Notes: generated by a model from the letters alone, not told the origin. DNA of 7,831 nucleotides from CAYXXN01 sp964469055 (GCA_964469055.1 CAYXXN010000131.1:1-7831), one strand, 5' to 3'; positions 1 to 7,359 are shown, counted from the first letter of the stretch. Program-made: numbers and translations.

Positions 1-296
1 TCCTCGATCAGTACCTTGCGCACCCTCTGCCCGTCGGGCCCGGTCTGCGGGGTGACGAGCTGCATGCCGAGGATCTTTCGCGCCGCGCTCTCCGCCTCGG
101 CGGGCGAGCCGGCGAGCTTCACTCCGCCGCCCTTGCCGCGGCCGCCGGCGTGGATCTGCGCCTTGACGACGCAGCGGCCGCCAACCTCTTCGCAGATCGC
201 CCGTGCCTCCGCCGGGTCGTCGGTCACTCGGCCGCGCGGCGTCACCACGCCGTAGCGGCGCAGGATCTCCTTCGCCTGATACTCGTGGATCTTCAC
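1..296 (-). CDS. sucC: Succinyl-CoA synthetase (ADP/GDP-forming) beta subunit, N-terminal 98 codons, cut by window edge
   Basis: This subunit forms the nucleotide-binding half of the TCA-cycle enzyme that converts succinyl-CoA to succinate with substrate-level phosphorylation; its partner is SucD, not visible here. The reading frame begins VKIHEYQAKEILRRYGV, the standard SucC N-terminus. It continues with the ATP-grasp motif VVKAQIHAGGRGKGGGVK at residues 45-62 and a segment GMQLVTPQTGPDGQ, all closely matching what I know of E. coli SucC. The start chosen is GTG at 296 because it aligns with the family N-terminus; no ATG is available. No convincing Shine-Dalgarno is visible upstream. The gene follows the phosphatase gene by 60 bases on the same strand, so it is probably co-transcribed with icd and mqnD. 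The C-terminal three quarters lie to the left of position 1, and sucD would be expected beyond. Confidence 0.95.
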   Translation of the reverse strand, partial: MKIHEYQAKEILRRYGVVTPRGRVTDDPAEARAICEEVGGRCVVKAQIHAGGRGKGGGVKLAGSPAEAESAARKILGMQLVTPQTGPDGQRVRKVLIE

Positions 297-311
297 GTGG
301 GGTCGCGGATC

Positions 312-327
312 GCCCGGGAAACCGGGC
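312..327 (-). other. Intergenic stem-loop upstream of sucC
   Basis: A perfect 6-bp inverted repeat, GCCCGG and CCGGGC, is separated by a 4-base loop (TTTC as read in the minus-strand transcript). It sits between the phosphatase stop codon and the sucC start, 15 bases upstream of the GTG. No T-tract follows, so it is not an intrinsic terminator. It could affect mRNA stability or sucC translation, or be chance in GC-rich DNA. Confidence 0.35.
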
Positions 328-356
328 CGCCGGAGTGTATCAGGCGGAGGAGAGGT

Positions 357-2762
357 CTACGGCACCTGGACGGCCAGCACCGTCAGGTCGTCGTCCCGCG
401 GCACGTCACCGGTGAAGGCCCCGAGGTCAGCGAGGACGCCGTCGCGCAGCGCGACCACACCTCCCGTCGCGTGCAAGGCGAGGCTCGCCTCGAGCCGCTC
501 GAAGCCGAAGGGCTCGTCGCTGCCTTCCGCATGCGCCTCGACAACACCATCGCTGAACAGGAACAGCAGGTCGCCCGGCTCCAGCCGCTCGCTGCGCACA
601 CGGATCTCCAACTCGTCCCGCACGCCCAGCGGATACGACACGGACTCGAGGGCCAGCACGCGGCCGCGCGTGATGCGGTACGGGAAGAGGTGGCCAGCGC
701 TGGCGTAGAAGAGCTCGCGCCGCCGCGGATCGATCAGCGCGTAGCAGAGCGTCGTCAGCAACCGTTTGCGGGCGCTCTGGAAGACCAAGCGGTTCAGGGT
801 GGCGAAGACCGCCTCGACCTCGGGGTCGAAGGTCACCTGCACGGAGAGGGCGGACTTCGCCATCGACATCACGAGACCGCTCGAGACGCCGTGCCCGGCG
901 ACGTCGCCCACGGCGAGGGCGACCCGCCCGTCCTCGAGGGCCAGAACGTCGTAGAAGTCGCCCCCGACCTCGGTCGCCGGCAGGTACGCGTAGGCCATCC
1001 GCAGGCCGTTCACCTCGGGCGGCAGCTCGGGCAGGATCGACGACTGGATGTTGCGCGCCGTCTCGAGCTCGACCTTCTGGCGCTCCCGCTCGGCGATGCG
1101 CCGCACGTGCGGCGGCACGTCCTCGTAGCGGTAGGCGAACTCCTCCTTCGACGCCAGGTGCCGGGCTCCGGCGACGAGCGGCAGGGCGACGAACAGGAGC
1201 GCCAACGAGGCGTTCGTCTGGATCGAGACGTCGCCGGCCGCCAGGAGCGGCAGGGCGGCCGGCACGACCATGGCGACCATCTGCGCTACGAGCGTGGCGA
1301 GGATGCCCCAGCGGAAGAAGACCACGACTGTCAGCCCCCAGGCGACGATCGAGATCACGAACATCCACACCAGCGGGCGGCCCAAGAGCGGCGGGAAGAA
1401 GATCGCCGCGGCCGTCAGCATCGCCACCGCTCCGCCCAGCCATGGCCCCAGCCTGCGCCGCAGCAGCGACGCCAGGAACAGCTGCCCGAACAAGTTGGCG
1501 TAGAGCGCGTAGACGACGGCGAACAGCACGAGTGGGACGCAGAACCAGGCAGCCGCGCTCCACCACGGTGGGCCGCCGAGGACGTCGAGGGTCTCGAAAC
1601 CGAGAGACGCGAACGCCACAGCCAGGGCGCGGACGACGAAGGCGATGACCAGCCCCGAGACCGAGCCGATCAGCGCCGCCCGCGCGAAGGTGGCGTTGCG
1701 CCACTCGCCACGAAACAGGGCGTCGAGCGCCGCCAGCTTGTTCCCCTGCCGCTCGCGGCACAGCGACTCCCCCACCGACCACGACAACAGGGCCACGATC
1801 GCCATCGGCAAGAAGTAGAGGACGAGCATCTGGAAGAAGACGACGAGGTTCACCTGCGGTCGGGTCAGTTTGCCGATCGACCAGTTCTCGCCGACAGCCC
1901 GCGCGCAGAACAACAGGATCGCCAGGCCGCAGGCCTCGACGACGACCATGATCTGAACGCCCCGGCGAACTCCGATCTCGCCGGCGTTGTAGCGGCGCAG
2001 GAACGGTATCGCCATCAACGGCGCCAAGAGGACCGGCGAGAAGATCCAGACTTGGTCCAGGAGCTCGAAGACTGCCGCCCGCTGCTCGATGGCCTCCTTG
2101 TCGGGATCGTCGATGTAGGGGGCAAAGCCCATCAGTTCGTCGCCGGCGAACTTGACCTCGACCCCGTAGTCGACGACGCGACCGAAGAAGGCCTCGCGGT
2201 CGCGGTACCGCAAGGCGGTGTCGGTGCGGCTGTCGAGATCCTTGGCCCGCACGACCGGTTCCTCGTACTCCGCCAGGTCGAAACCCTGCTCGGCGAGGAA
2301 GGCGTCGGCCCGCGCCCGTGCGGCGGCCGCGTCGGCGACGCCGCTGCCCTCGTCGTCGGCGATCCGCCGCTCGAGCTGTACGACGTCGCCGCCCGGCGAG
2401 ACCCGCGCCCGGTACGACCACTGGAACGAAGGGCGCTTCGGGTCGTAGGCGGTGACCCGCCAGCCCCAGAAGTCGCGGTAGGCACGGCTGGCCTGCAGCT
2501 CCTCGGTGCTGCGGCCGGCGCGGTGGGCCTCGATCAGCCGTGCTCGGCCCACCTCCTCGTTGAAGGTGCTGACGATGACGTAGGGGTCGGCTGGCAACTC
2601 CCCCAGGTCGCGCAGCCGCTCGAGGCTAATCACCCGAGCCTCGGCGTTCGACACCGACCAGCGGCGCGGCAGCAGCGGGTTGGCCCGCCACAAGAGCCAC
2701 GGCAGGAGGGCGGCGACGACAGCGCCCAGGGCGAGCCAGGCAAGCAGGCGCTGGGGCTTCAT
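357..2762 (-). CDS. Polytopic membrane SpoIIE/RsbU-type PP2C serine/threonine phosphatase (801 aa)
   Basis: The C-terminal part (about residues 585-801) is a SpoIIE-family metal-dependent phosphatase. It shows GGDFYD (600-605), GDVAGHG (619-625), YASAGH (686-691), FSDGVVEA (736-743) and the final DDDLTVLAV (790-798), so the aspartates that bind the two metals are present. A charged helical linker with the typical ETARNIQSSILPELPP motif (567-582) precedes it. The N-terminus has a membrane helix (about 6-25). Residues about 40-235 are soluble and probably extracytoplasmic, with two stretches that look PepSY-like. About nine hydrophobic helices follow (238-533). In this family the phosphatase usually acts on phosphoserine in STAS anti-sigma antagonists (partner switching); the target here is unknown. 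ATG at 2762 is preceded by GGAGGG with a 5-base spacer. The gene lies 71 bases after icd and 60 before sucC. It is not recognised as a named gene. Confidence 0.9.
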   Translation of the reverse strand: MKPQRLLAWLALGAVVAALLPWLLWRANPLLPRRWSVSNAEARVISLERLRDLGELPADPYVIVSTFNEEVGRARLIEAHRAGRSTEELQASRAYRDFWGWRVTAYDPKRPSFQWSYRARVSPGGDVVQLERRIADDEGSGVADAAAARARADAFLAEQGFDLAEYEEPVVRAKDLDSRTDTALRYRDREAFFGRVVDYGVEVKFAGDELMGFAPYIDDPDKEAIEQRAAVFELLDQVWIFSPVLLAPLMAIPFLRRYNAGEIGVRRGVQIMVVVEACGLAILLFCARAVGENWSIGKLTRPQVNLVVFFQMLVLYFLPMAIVALLSWSVGESLCRERQGNKLAALDALFRGEWRNATFARAALIGSVSGLVIAFVVRALAVAFASLGFETLDVLGGPPWWSAAAWFCVPLVLFAVVYALYANLFGQLFLASLLRRRLGPWLGGAVAMLTAAAIFFPPLLGRPLVWMFVISIVAWGLTVVVFFRWGILATLVAQMVAMVVPAALPLLAAGDVSIQTNASLALLFVALPLVAGARHLASKEEFAYRYEDVPPHVRRIAERERQKVELETARNIQSSILPELPPEVNGLRMAYAYLPATEVGGDFYDVLALEDGRVALAVGDVAGHGVSSGLVMSMAKSALSVQVTFDPEVEAVFATLNRLVFQSARKRLLTTLCYALIDPRRRELFYASAGHLFPYRITRGRVLALESVSYPLGVRDELEIRVRSERLEPGDLLFLFSDGVVEAHAEGSDEPFGFERLEASLALHATGGVVALRDGVLADLGAFTGDVPRDDDLTVLAVQVP

Positions 2763-2767
2763 GGCGA

Positions 2768-2773
2768 CCCTCC
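2768..2773 (-). promoter_or_regulatory. Shine-Dalgarno site of the phosphatase gene
   Basis: GGAGGG on the minus strand lies 5 bases before the ATG at 2762 and fixes that start. The icd-phosphatase gap of 71 bases contains no obvious promoter or T-tract terminator. Confidence 0.75.
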
Positions 2774-2833
2774 GAGGCCTCTACGCGAGGGCTGCCCCGC
2801 GGGTTGCAGGAGCTCCCGGCTGCTTCGGCCCGT

Positions 2834-4063
<1,230 letters not shown>

Positions 4064-4091
4064 CGTTGAATCGCTCACCCGAGGTTGTTTC

Positions 4092-4991
4092 TCACGCCGG
4101 GGAAGCACCCACCGATTCGACCGGCGCCGCCTTCGCAGGTGAGCTCTCGACGAACTCGGCCGCGACGCGACGCGGCAGCACGCCGGCGGCATGCCCGCGG
4201 TCGAGCAGCTCCTGCACCGCCCGCCGGCCTACAGCGCCGTACTCACGCGTCCACTCGTTGACGTACATGCCGACGAAGCGGTCGGCGCGTCGCCGGTCAC
4301 CCTCGAGGCCCCGCGCGTAGCGCAATGCGTAGTCCAGGGCCTCCTCGCGATTCGCGAGGCCGTAAGCGATGCTGTCGGAGAGCAACTGGCAAAGCCGCGC
4401 CTGCAGCGCGGGATCGATGTCCTTGCGAATGCCATTGCCACCGAGCGGCAAGGGGCCGCTGGTTTCCGCCTGCCACCAGGCGCCAAGGTCGACGACCGCC
4501 TGCAAGCCCCGCTCGCCGAAAGTGAGCTGTCCCTCGTGAATGACGACCCCGGCGCCCGCTTGCCCCGCCTCCACCTCGTCGAGGATGCGGTCGAAGGGCA
4601 CGACCCGCGTCCGGACCTCGGGCAGCCACAACTTCAGCGCCAGGTGCGCCGTCGTCAGCTCCCCTGGGATCGCCACGACCTCGCGCGCCAGGCGACGCCG
4701 GGTCAAGGGCTTGCGCGCCACCACCACCGGCCCGTAGCCGTCGCCGAAGCTCGCCCCGCAGGGCATCAGGGCATAGCGCTCGGCGAGGTGGGCGTAGGCG
4801 TGGAAAGAGAGGGCGGTGATCTCGTAGGTGCCGGCGAAGGCGGCCTGATTCAGGGTCTCGATGTCGACCAAGACGTGCTCGATGGCGAGACCCTCGGTCG
4901 CGAGGAGGCCCTGCGTCAGAGCGTAAAACATGAACGCGTCATCCGAGTCCGGACTGTGGGCGATCCGGACGCGCGAGGGTGTGTCGGTCAC
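4092..4991 (-). CDS. mqnD: MqnD-like 1,4-dihydroxy-6-naphthoate synthase (futalosine menaquinone pathway), 299 aa
   Basis: MqnD converts cyclic dehypoxanthine futalosine to 1,4-dihydroxy-6-naphthoate in the alternative menaquinone route. The fold is that of a periplasmic-binding protein, but there is no signal peptide, consistent with a cytoplasmic enzyme. Visible family motifs are HSPDSDDAFMFYAL (12-25), IETLNQAAF (44-52), ALSFHAYAHL (60-69), FGDGYGPVVV (82-91) and IHEGQLTF (151-158). H152 sits where the proposed catalytic histidine of MqnD is found. The start is GTG at 4991, giving MTDTPSRVRIAHSPD; there is no Shine-Dalgarno but TATACT lies 9 bases upstream. The C-terminal 20 residues or so (SSPAKAAPVESVGASPA) look like a disordered extension. 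It is probably the first gene of the minus-strand operon. Relatives are sometimes labelled MqnA/MqnD or substrate-binding proteins; MqnA, or an uncharacterised paralogue, is the main alternative. Confidence 0.82.
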   Translation of the reverse strand: MTDTPSRVRIAHSPDSDDAFMFYALTQGLLATEGLAIEHVLVDIETLNQAAFAGTYEITALSFHAYAHLAERYALMPCGASFGDGYGPVVVARKPLTRRRLAREVVAIPGELTTAHLALKLWLPEVRTRVVPFDRILDEVEAGQAGAGVVIHEGQLTFGERGLQAVVDLGAWWQAETSGPLPLGGNGIRKDIDPALQARLCQLLSDSIAYGLANREEALDYALRYARGLEGDRRRADRFVGMYVNEWTREYGAVGRRAVQELLDRGHAAGVLPRRVAAEFVESSPAKAAPVESVGASPA

Positions 4992-5000
4992 GGGGGGCGA

Positions 5001-5031
5001 AGTATAGCGAGCGCGGAAGGGCGACCGGCAA
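5001..5031 (-). promoter_or_regulatory. Candidate promoter of the mqnD-icd-phosphatase-sucC operon
   Basis: Reading the minus strand, TATACT (5006-5001) is a good -10 hexamer, 9 bases before the GTG start of mqnD. A -35-like TTGCCG (5031-5026) lies 19 bases upstream, which is a long spacer. The predicted transcript would have almost no leader. Confidence 0.5.
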
Positions 5032-5038
5032 AGCCGGT
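5024..5038. promoter_or_regulatory. Inverted repeat in the divergent promoter region (possible operator)
   Basis: ACCGGC-AAA-GCCGGT is a perfect 6-bp inverted repeat with a 3-base centre, in the 59-base gap between mqnD and the ABC ATPase gene. It covers the proposed -35 of mqnD and abuts the -10-like TATCCT of the ATPase gene, so a bound protein could affect both directions. A hairpin or chance is also possible. Confidence 0.4.
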
Positions 5039-5043
5039 ATCCT
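5038..5043 (+). promoter_or_regulatory. -10-like element of the ABC exporter operon
   Basis: TATCCT ends 7 bases before the GTG at 5051, placing a predicted transcription start on or beside the start codon. No recognisable -35 lies 16-19 bases upstream (the region reads GGAAGG). The gene has no Shine-Dalgarno sequence, so a leaderless transcript is plausible. Confidence 0.4.
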
Positions 5044-5050
5044 CTCGCCC

Positions 5051-5983
5051 GTGATCGTCGTCGAGGGCTTGCACCACACCTACCGCCGAGGAGGGACGCC
5101 CTCGCTCGACGGGCTCGATTTCGAGGTCGCCCAGGGCGAGGTCTTCGGGCTCCTGGGCCCCAACGGCGCCGGCAAGACGACCGCCGTCAAGATCTTGACG
5201 ACGATCCTGAAGCCGACGGCCGGCCGCGCCCGGGTTGGCGGCCACGACGTCGTGCGCCATCCGCTCGAGGCCCGGCGCCAGTTGACAGCCGTCCTGCAGG
5301 AGAGCGCCGTCGAGCCCCTGCTCTCGGTGCGGGACAACTTGCGGGTGTACGGCCTGCTCCACGGTCTCTCGGGGAGCGCCCTCGAGCGGCGTCTGGCGGG
5401 CGCCGTCGAGATGCTCGAGCTCGGCGATCAGCTCGATAAGCGGGCGCAGACCCTCTCGGGCGGCTTCAAGCGCCGGTTGCAGGTGGCCAAGGCGTTCATG
5501 GTCGAGACTCCCGTCCTCTTCCTCGACGAGCCGACGACCGGCATGGACCCGCTGATCAAGCAGCGGGTGATGACGGCCATCCGCGAGGCCGTCGCGGGCG
5601 GCCGCACGGTGCTCCTGACCACCCAGCTCCTCGACGAGGCGGAGGCCCTCTGCGACCGCATGCTGCTCCTCGACCGCGGCAAGGCGCGGGCGGTGGGGAA
5701 GCTGCGCGAACTCCGGGGCCTCGCCGAGCGGCGCTTCGAGATCCGGCTCGCCTTCGCGCAGCCGGGCGGCGGGCTCGAAGCCCTGCGGGAGCTCGCTCCC
5801 CGCCACCTCGAGGAGCGCGACGGCGAGATCGTCTTGACGGTCGCCGGCAACGAGGACGAATGGATCCGGCACATGGCCAGGATCTCCGAGCGCTGGCCGC
5901 TCGCGCATCTCGAGATGCGCGGCGCCAGCCTCGAGCAGATCGTCCTCGAGCTCTACGGTCGTGGGGAGGAGGCGCCGTCGTGA
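5051..5983 (+). CDS. ABC-2 type exporter ATP-binding protein, DrrA-like (310 aa)
   Basis: Cytoplasmic ATPase subunit of an exporter, paired with the permease that follows. Nucleotide-binding motifs appear in order: Walker A GPNGAGKT (36-43), Q-loop Q83 in VLQES, signature LSGGFKRRL (135-143), Walker B VLFLDEPTTG (155-164), D-loop MDP, and a switch region LLTTQLLDEAEAL (188-200). The usual switch histidine is glutamine (Q192), as also seen in daunorubicin-resistance DrrA-type ATPases. A C-terminal extension (about 225-310) is typical of that group. The chosen GTG at 5051 gives VIVVEGLHHTY, the normal domain start. An upstream in-frame GTG at 4979 would overlap mqnD and add 24 unlikely residues. 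The substrate cannot be told from sequence; drugs, polysaccharides or lipids are all possible in this family. Confidence 0.92.
   Translation: MIVVEGLHHTYRRGGTPSLDGLDFEVAQGEVFGLLGPNGAGKTTAVKILTTILKPTAGRARVGGHDVVRHPLEARRQLTAVLQESAVEPLLSVRDNLRVYGLLHGLSGSALERRLAGAVEMLELGDQLDKRAQTLSGGFKRRLQVAKAFMVETPVLFLDEPTTGMDPLIKQRVMTAIREAVAGGRTVLLTTQLLDEAEALCDRMLLLDRGKARAVGKLRELRGLAERRFEIRLAFAQPGGGLEALRELAPRHLEERDGEIVLTVAGNEDEWIRHMARISERWPLAHLEMRGASLEQIVLELYGRGEEAPS
5963..5972 (+). promoter_or_regulatory. Shine-Dalgarno site of the ABC permease gene
   Basis: GGGGAGGAGG lies inside the end of the ATPase gene, 7 bases before GTG 5980. It decides the permease start and shows that this genome uses strong Shine-Dalgarno sequences for downstream operon genes. 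Confidence 0.8.
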
Positions 5984-6735
5984 GCCCGCTCTTCGCCGTC
6001 GCCTTCCGCGAGTACCGGATCCGGCTCACCAACCCGATCCTGCCGCTGTGGGACGTCCTCGTGCCGGTCGTCTACCTTCTGATCTTCGGCGCCAGTGTGG
6101 AGAGCTGGCTGGGCGCCGGGGGCGAAGCGCCGGACTACCCGACCTTCTTCCTCGGGGCGGTGCTGGCGATGGTCACCTTCAGCGTGGCGATGAACTCCTC
6201 CTACGCCTTCTTCGAGGACCTGCAGTCGGGGATCTTCCACGAGATCCTGACCTACCCCTTCCCGCGCCGGCATCTCCTGGTGGGAAAGCTGGTCTTCAAC
6301 GGCCTCTTCAGCCTGGCGGGAGCGGCCCTGTGCGTCGCGGCCGGCGCCGTCGTGCTGGGGGTCGACATCGCCGCCGCGGCCTGGCCGGGCCTCCTGCTGT
6401 GGACGGCCGCCGGCACCGCCGGGTGGTTCTTCCTCTTCTCCTACCTGGCCCTCCGCGTGCGCGGCTTCAACGCCTACCACACCACGACGTCCGGCCTCTA
6501 TTTGCTGCTGATGTTCGTCAGCAACCTCTTCTACCCCGTCGACCGCCTCCCCACCTGGGTCGCCTGGCTCGCCCGCGCCAACCCCATCACCTGGCAGGTC
6601 GACTGGCTCCGACACCACACCTACGGCGTGGGGCCGCCGTCGCAGCGCCTCTGGCTCGAGGCCGCCGCCTTCGCTGCCTTCACGGCCACGATCTTCTGGC
6701 TCGCTAACCGGAAGTTGAATGCGCCGGTGGACTAG
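5980..6735 (+). CDS. ABC-2 type transporter permease (251 aa)
   Basis: Membrane subunit of the exporter; two copies would be expected to pair with two ATPases. Six hydrophobic helices are visible at roughly 22-40, 55-77, 104-128, 134-158, 170-188 and 227-243, after a short amphipathic N-terminus (AFREYRIRLTNP). The segment MFVSNLFYPVDRLPTWVAWLARANPITWQVDWLR (residues 178-211) is the conserved ABC-2/NodJ-DrrB block between helices 5 and 6. The GTG start overlaps the ATPase stop codon as GTGA, with a strong Shine-Dalgarno inside the ATPase gene, implying translational coupling. An in-frame start at 5860 would add 40 non-homologous residues and is rejected. The length is normal for the family, and the substrate is unknown. 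Confidence 0.92.
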   Translation: MSPLFAVAFREYRIRLTNPILPLWDVLVPVVYLLIFGASVESWLGAGGEAPDYPTFFLGAVLAMVTFSVAMNSSYAFFEDLQSGIFHEILTYPFPRRHLLVGKLVFNGLFSLAGAALCVAAGAVVLGVDIAAAAWPGLLLWTAAGTAGWFFLFSYLALRVRGFNAYHTTTSGLYLLLMFVSNLFYPVDRLPTWVAWLARANPITWQVDWLRHHTYGVGPPSQRLWLEAAAFAAFTATIFWLANRKLNAPVD

Positions 6736-6745
6736 CGCTGCCGCC

Positions 6746-6758
6746 CGCCCGAAGGGCG
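6746..6758 (+). other. Small GC hairpin after the ABC permease gene
   Basis: CGCCC-GAA-GGGCG forms a 5-bp stem with a 3-base loop, 10 bases after the permease stop. No T-tract follows (the next bases are ATGCTTGACG), so it is at best a weak or factor-dependent terminator. It lies just before the antitoxin -35 element. Confidence 0.3.
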
Positions 6759-6762
6759 ATGC

Positions 6763-6791
6763 TTGACGCGACTCCTAGGAGACTGTATAAA
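6763..6791 (+). promoter_or_regulatory. Sigma70-type promoter of the toxin-antitoxin operon
   Basis: TTGACG (6763-6768), a 17-base spacer, then TATAAA (6786-6791), only 6 bases before the GTG start at 6798. Both hexamers are close to consensus and the spacer is optimal, making this the best promoter in the window. The predicted start site falls at or next to the GTG, implying a leaderless or nearly leaderless mRNA. Confidence 0.75.
6772..6781. promoter_or_regulatory. 10-bp palindrome between -35 and -10 (probable antitoxin operator)
   Basis: CTCCTAGGAG is a perfect palindrome lying wholly in the promoter spacer. Phd/YefM antitoxins repress their own operons by binding palindromes that overlap the promoter, so this is the expected position for the operator. 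The GGAG half is 16 bases from the GTG, too far to serve as its Shine-Dalgarno. Confidence 0.6.
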
Positions 6792-6797
6792 GCCTCT

Positions 6798-7076
6798 GTG
6801 AAGACTCTCACGATCACCGACGCAAAGAAGAACCTGGGCCGCTGGCTGACTGCGGCCTCCCGCGGCGAGGACATCGGGATCGTCTGCGGCGCGGACATCA
6901 TCGCCCTCCGCCGGGTGGAGGTCGAGTCCACGGACTACGCGCAGCGCGAATACGGAGCGACCCGGGAGCAGGTGGCGGCTCTCGAAACCGCCACGGACGC
7001 GCGTTATCTGTCCCTACGGCGAGCCGGCAAGCTGGTCACGGTCACGGCGGACGAGCTCAAGAAGCTGATTGCCTAG
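6798..7076 (+). CDS. Phd/YefM-family type II antitoxin (92 aa)
   Basis: The N-terminal segment KTLTITDAKKNLGRWLTAASRGEDIGIVCGADIIALRRVEV (residues 2-42) has the Phd/YefM pattern: a beta-strand, the alanine/lysine helix that ends LGRWL, then the GEDIGI-x4-ADIIAL strand pair that forms the DNA-binding dimer. The rest (43-92) is charged and helical, suited to wrapping and neutralising the toxin. The start GTG at 6798 is preferred because it begins the conserved domain and follows the promoter. Starting at 6759 would add 13 residues encoded across the promoter and operator. The stop overlaps the next gene by 8 bases. Expected role: neutralise the downstream toxin in the cytoplasm and repress its own promoter. 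The exact subfamily is uncertain. Confidence 0.82.
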   Translation: MKTLTITDAKKNLGRWLTAASRGEDIGIVCGADIIALRRVEVESTDYAQREYGATREQVAALETATDARYLSLRRAGKLVTVTADELKKLIA

Positions 7077-7359
7077 ACCGCTCTCGATCGACCCCCGGGT
7101 CCTGCGCCGGTTGCGGGAGCTGTCCGAAAGCGACAAGACGGCCTGCCTGCTCGCCCTTCTCGAGCTGGACCAGTGCTTCGGCCGGCCCCACTCGCACACC
7201 GGCCTGGGGCTTCGCAAACTGGGCGACAAGCTCTTCGAGTGTCGCGCCGGTCTCAAGCTCCGCTTCTTGTTTCAGGACCGACCGACCGGCCTCTTCATCG
7301 TGTTCCTCGGTGACCACGACGAAATCAGGGCGCTGCTGCGAAGCGGCAAGTTGCGCTGA
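7069..7359 (+). CDS. RelE/ParE-superfamily type II toxin (96 aa)
   Basis: A small basic protein directly behind the antitoxin, overlapping it by 8 bases in another frame. It begins at TTG 7069 (MPRPLSIDPRVLRRLREL). Helices at about 8-35 are followed by the pattern GLGLRKLGDKLFECRAGLKLRFLFQDRPTGLFIVFLGDHDEI (residues 45-86), the strand-rich core of RelE/ParE-like toxins, where an R-rich strand precedes a hydrophobic strand and a short C-terminal helix. RelE-type members cleave mRNA at the ribosome and ParE-type members inhibit gyrase; the sequence does not settle which. The TTG is the only sensible start that keeps the whole fold, and with no strong Shine-Dalgarno, translation probably depends on coupling to the antitoxin. 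That would keep toxin output below antitoxin output. Confidence 0.78.
   Translation: MPRPLSIDPRVLRRLRELSESDKTACLLALLELDQCFGRPHSHTGLGLRKLGDKLFECRAGLKLRFLFQDRPTGLFIVFLGDHDEIRALLRSGKLR

Noticed and set aside
538..545. EExxxR pattern (EEFAYR) in the phosphatase linker at residues 540-545, as in CPBP membrane proteases; the coordinates given here are residue-scale, the codons lie near 1128-1145
   Set aside because: It lies in the soluble linker after the last helix and the accompanying membrane histidine motifs are absent, so protease activity is not supported.
4191..5054. A 287-codon plus-strand open frame antisense to mqnD
   Set aside because: No family motifs and it runs through the mqnD start and promoter; a GC-bias shadow.
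4988..5908. A 306-codon minus-strand open frame antisense to the ABC ATPase gene
   Set aside because: Composition-driven shadow; the plus strand encodes Walker A, signature and Walker B motifs.
6746..6758. Intrinsic terminator after the ABC permease
   Set aside because: The 5-bp hairpin is not followed by a T-tract, so it is listed only as a hairpin.
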